From NCBI GenBank assembly GCA_964493245.1, contig CAZBNB010000022.1, positions 1 to 45,574 of the forward strand: 45,574 nt of DNA, written 5' to 3'. This document shows positions 43,251 to 45,574 of the stretch, piece by piece. Source of the DNA: CAZBNB01 sp964493245. Lineage in GTDB: Bacteria > Pseudomonadota > Gammaproteobacteria > Legionellales > Legionellaceae. Within the stretch, counting starts at the first letter, position 1; every line of letters begins with the position of its first letter. A program made the translations under genes and the position numbers. The notes beneath the pieces were generated by a model. It was given only the letters and a program-made list of their open reading frames with translations, searched no databases and was not told where the DNA came from.

Positions 43251-43579
43251 GCAAGCTCCAAAGATTATTCAGAAATATAGGATTCTATGAGGTCTTAGAT
43301 GTTTAAGCAAGTCTTTCAATGGGATCGTCAGCGCAAAACAGTCTAGGGCGTGTCATCAATTAGTTTTTCGAGGCGAAAATTGAGATAATTTAGCGCAAAT
43401 TTTAGTTTGAATGAGGCGAATAGCGAGCCCTATTTAACGAATTCGAACTAAAATTTGCGCAAATTAGCTCGGTTTTAGGTCGAAAATACTAATTGATGAC
43501 ACGCCCTAAATATCTTATTGAGGCCGTGGATACTGAAGAAATACTTAATGAAGTCCGCTTACAGCCCCCTGTTCGGAGT
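43251..43579. other. Intergenic region hflK-rsmE
   Basis: This 329-bp gap lies between two minus-strand genes. Half of it is the palindromic element at 43344-43508. The remainder shows no open frame or clear promoter. Confidence 0.6.
43344..43508. repeat. 165-bp palindromic MITE-like element (family R2)
   Basis: TAGGGCGTGTCATCAATTAG and its exact complement CTAATTGATGACACGCCCTA form the ends, with a perfect terminal inverted repeat of 21 bp. The inner arms remain similar almost to the centre (for instance GCGCAAATTTTAGTT against AACTAAAATTTGCGC), so the whole unit is a near-complete palindrome. TA at each outer end could be a duplicated TA target, as in IS630 or the IS427 group of IS5. There is no coding capacity. 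Confidence 0.8.
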
Positions 43580-44317
43580 TTAAGTAGATAAATCACCGTA
43601 TCTAGCCTGTAATAAACTGATAATCGCTACCGCCGCTGTTTCTGTTCTTAAAATTCTCGGGCCCAAACGCAAAGGGCGAAAGCCTGCCTCAATGGCAGAG
43701 TCAACCTCTTCATCACTCAAGCCACCTTCAGGGCCAATTAGCACAGTCATACTATCACCTTGCTGATACTGATAATCATCCAGCGTATCGTCTGCCTCTG
43801 GTGATAATATCCACTTCATATTGGTCCGAGCTTGTTGGATAAAAGGCTCAAATAAGCACGTAGCATGAACCGGTGGAATCTGATTACGACCACATTGCTC
43901 ACAAGCATGCGTCGCAATCGCTTGCCAATGCATTTCTTTTTTTAAGGTTCGTTCATTATCTAATCGCACTACACTGCGTGCCGTTAAAATGGGCGTGATA
44001 CTCGCAACACCAAGCTCTACTGACTTTTGAATCACCCACTCCATACGCTCACCTTTTGAGATACCTTGCGCAAGGTGAATGTGTAATGGCGACTCACGAT
44101 CAACTGATTTAACTTGCTCGATTTTAACCACAACTTCACGTTTTTGCATGCTCACAATTGCAGCAATAAACTCTCGATTGTCACCACAAAATAAGGTAAT
44201 AAATTGCCCTAAACGCAGACGTAGCACTGTTACAATATGTTGTACTGCTTCAGGGGACAACGTTAATGTGTCGCCCAACTCATAATGACCGGGTTGGTAT
44301 ATCCGAATGATTCTCAT
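43580..44317 (-). CDS. rsmE: 16S rRNA (uracil-1498-N3)-methyltransferase RsmE
   Basis: SPOUT-class methyltransferase modifying U1498 of 16S rRNA. The 245-aa protein has an N-terminal PUA-like domain. Its C-terminal knot carries the signature LIGPEGGLSDEEVDSA and LGPRILRTETAAVAIISLLQ. The ATG lies 19 bp from element R1, so its promoter must lie in or beyond that repeat. Confidence 0.95.
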   Translation of the reverse strand: MRIIRIYQPGHYELGDTLTLSPEAVQHIVTVLRLRLGQFITLFCGDNREFIAAIVSMQKREVVVKIEQVKSVDRESPLHIHLAQGISKGERMEWVIQKSVELGVASITPILTARSVVRLDNERTLKKEMHWQAIATHACEQCGRNQIPPVHATCLFEPFIQQARTNMKWILSPEADDTLDDYQYQQGDSMTVLIGPEGGLSDEEVDSAIEAGFRPLRLGPRILRTETAAVAIISLLQARYGDLST

Positions 44318-44335
44318 AATGCTGTTTTTGAAGTA

Positions 44336-44457
44336 CAGGACTTACGCAAAACAATGCTCTCTTCGTTGGATTGTATTTTTAATTCGCTCATTTAGTCATC
44401 TAAACGCCCTCATTAAAATAAAATCCGCCTCGACCTCGATGTTTTGCGTCAGTCCTG
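44336..44457. repeat. R1 inverted-repeat (MITE-like) element, 122-bp copy
   Basis: Opposite orientation to the 15972 copy: CAGGACTTACGCAAAACAAT on the left, and a right end that reads, on the complement, CAGGACTGACGCAAAACATC. The shared inner blocks TTTTTAAT and AAAATAAAATCCGCCTCGAC are present. It lies immediately upstream of rsmE, in the divergent gap before the ribB leader. Confidence 0.8.
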
Positions 44458-44581
44458 AAATATTTGCGGCGTAGTATATTCTCGTAATCTTTTAAAGAAA
44501 ACGCAAGATTAACAAATGGTTTCTCGCTCCAGCAAGATCAGCTTTTGAGCCTAGCCTTTTGAGTCTATTCAAAAACAACGC

Positions 44582-44609
44582 TTGACATCCGTACGCTTTA
44601 AACGAAAAT
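44582..44609 (+). promoter_or_regulatory. Sigma-70-type promoter of the ribB leader
   Basis: A perfect -35 TTGACA, a 16-nt spacer and GAAAAT (four of six -10 positions). The predicted start is about ten bases before the FMN riboswitch, a sensible distance. Confidence 0.55.
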
Positions 44610-44626
44610 AAGCGGGTGTTTTACAC

Positions 44627-44757
44627 AATCTTCAGGGCGGGGTGTAAGTCCCTACCGGTGGTGATAGCCCACGAGCGCTTTTGTTAATCATACACAAAAG
44701 GTCAGCAGATCTGGTGAAATACCAGAGCCGACGGTGATAGTCCGGATGAAAGAAGAT
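44627..44757 (+). ncRNA. FMN riboswitch (RFN element)
   Basis: The leader contains the near-invariant RFN blocks in order: TCTTCAGGGCGGGGTG, then CCCTACCGGTGGTGATAGCCC, CAGCAGATCTGGTGAAAT, CAGAGCCGACGGTGATAGTC and CGGATGAAAGAAGA. Base stem P1 is ATCTTC (44628-44633) with GAAGAT (44752-44757). It binds FMN and controls ribB, whose ATG lies 51 nt downstream. Confidence 0.97.
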
Positions 44758-44803
44758 AAGTTCGTTATCTTATCGCCCTATGTCCATTTTTGTACTAAGG
44801 ATA
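44753..44803 (+). promoter_or_regulatory. Likely expression platform of the FMN riboswitch
   Basis: AAGATAA-GTTCG-TTATCTT (44753-44771) is a 7-bp hairpin whose 5' arm reuses the 3' strand of P1, so the two are mutually exclusive. The freed TATCTTA (44766-44772) can pair with the ribB Shine-Dalgarno region TAAGGATA (44796-44803) with one bulge. This suggests translational control: with FMN bound, P1 forms and the ribosome site is masked. There is no terminator-like T tract. Confidence 0.5.
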
Positions 44804-44808
44804 TAGGT

Positions 44809-45459
44809 ATGTCGAATGAATTATTAGCATTTGGAAAAACTGCTCAAGAACGTATTGAGCGTGCTTGTCATGCTTTTCAACAAGGTCAAGGCGTCATTCT
44901 AGTTGATGATGCTGATCGAGAAAATGAAGGTGATTTGATTTTCGCTGCGGAAACCATCACGGTTACGCAAGTGAATCAACTGATCCAAGATTGTAGTGGT
45001 ATTGTTTGTTTGTGCCTTACACCCGCCAAAGCGCTTGCGTTATCTTTACACCCCATGGTATCAGAAAACACCAGTCGCTTTCACACCGCTTTCACCGTTT
45101 CAATTGAAGCGAAAGTGGGCGTCACCACCGGTGTTTCCGCACATGATCGTTGGGTGACTATTCACACAGCGATTCAAGACAACGCCCAACCCCAACATTT
45201 AAACCGACCGGGGCATGTTTTTCCGCTGATTGCCCGTGCGAATGGCGTCTTAGAAAGACGAGGACACACCGAAGGCAGCGTGGATCTGGCAACAATCGCT
45301 GGATTGAAACCAGCGGTGGTATTGTGTGAGTTGATGAATAACGACGGTACGATGAAAAAAATGCCAGAACTAATCGAATATGCAAAAGAACATCAGTATT
45401 CAATCTTATCAATTGAAGATATTTACGCGTATCGTATAAACCAAGATGAACGCACCTAA
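44809..45459 (+). CDS. ribB: 3,4-dihydroxy-2-butanone-4-phosphate synthase RibB
   Basis: Makes the four-carbon riboflavin precursor from ribulose-5-phosphate. From the ATG at 44809, preceded by AAGGATATAGG, the protein is 216 aa, so it is the monofunctional form without a GTP-cyclohydrolase II domain. Motifs are VILVDDADRENEGDLIFAAE (acidic metal site), TGVSAHDRWVTI, RPGHVFPL, RRGHTEGSVDLA and ELMNNDGTM. The longer open frame reaches back into the riboswitch and is not the start. It is regulated by the FMN riboswitch. Confidence 0.97.
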   Translation: MSNELLAFGKTAQERIERACHAFQQGQGVILVDDADRENEGDLIFAAETITVTQVNQLIQDCSGIVCLCLTPAKALALSLHPMVSENTSRFHTAFTVSIEAKVGVTTGVSAHDRWVTIHTAIQDNAQPQHLNRPGHVFPLIARANGVLERRGHTEGSVDLATIAGLKPAVVLCELMNNDGTMKKMPELIEYAKEHQYSILSIEDIYAYRINQDERT

Positions 45460-45487
45460 GTGCGCATTATTAAAGTCAAATGAGTGT

Positions 45488-45510
45488 GTTTCGTTCTTTA
45501 TGAGCGAAAC
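45488..45510 (+). terminator. Hairpin after ribB
   Basis: GTTTCGTTC-TTTAT-GAGCGAAAC forms a 9-bp stem with one G-U pair, 28 bp after the ribB stop. Downstream sequence is AT-rich but lacks a clean T run. Confidence 0.45.
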
Positions 45511-45525
45511 CAATTTCGATATTAA

Positions 45526-45574
45526 CAGGACTTACGAAAAACATCGAGGTCGAGGCGGATTTTATTTTTAATGA
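45526..45574. repeat. R1 element, left part, cut by the window end
   Basis: CAGGACTTACGAAAAACATC continuing to TTTTATTTTTAATGA matches the left arm of the other R1 copies. The second arm would lie beyond the window. Confidence 0.75.

Overview
The window (about 45.6 kb, moderately AT-rich) is gammaproteobacterial chromosome. Two things point to a host-associated member of the Legionellales: an isolated IcmC/DotE-like component of a Dot/Icm (type IVB) secretion system at 16450-16998, and several large orphan proteins that look like secreted effectors. I did not identify genus or species. Most of the window is core housekeeping DNA: grpE-dnaK-dnaJ, hemE, folB, argS, recG, epmC, hemA-prfA-prmC, dksA, waaA, djlA, deaD, fadH, hflK-hflC-purA, rsmE and an FMN-riboswitch-controlled ribB. 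No rRNA, tRNA or CRISPR array was seen.

Layout. 1-4.0 kb: heat-shock chaperone operon on the minus strand with a good sigma-32-type promoter. 4.1-7.4 kb: outer-membrane beta-barrel protein, YheT-like hydrolase, hemE, and divergent folB. 7.4-11.2 kb: a palindromic repeat, a divergent P1B-type metal ATPase and a SPOR-domain protein. 11.2-15.8 kb: argS (minus), then recG (plus) converging on epmC (minus). 15.8-16.1 kb: a 100-N scaffold gap inside a dispersed inverted-repeat element. 16.2-18.9 kb: a DUF3579 protein, IcmC/DotE, a ferredoxin-NADP reductase-like protein and class I fructose-bisphosphate aldolase. 19.1-24.7 kb: accessory block with an 811-aa protein carrying a C-K-S-G-N-E-R-T phosphatase-type motif, an 898-aa membrane-anchored protein and a 90-aa partner. 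24.9-28.6 kb: hemA-prfA-prmC and dksA. 28.7-30.1 kb: secreted beta-propeller repeat protein. 30.1-35.3 kb: waaA, djlA, GDSL lipase, deaD. 35.5-36.9 kb: two orphan genes. 37.0-45.5 kb: fadH, CAP-domain protein, purA-hflC-hflK, rsmE, ribB.

The most interesting points are: (1) the 811-aa protein, a candidate Dot/Icm effector with a CX5R signature like that of SopB/SidF-type phosphoinositide phosphatases; (2) at least three families of short palindromic, MITE-like elements, one of them repeatedly placed in upstream or divergent gaps; (3) folB, whose only well-placed start downstream of a strong Shine-Dalgarno sequence is the non-canonical codon ATC; (4) a readable expression platform downstream of the FMN riboswitch; and (5) a scaffold gap flanked by an exact 55-bp duplication, which is best explained as an uncollapsed k-mer overlap rather than biology.
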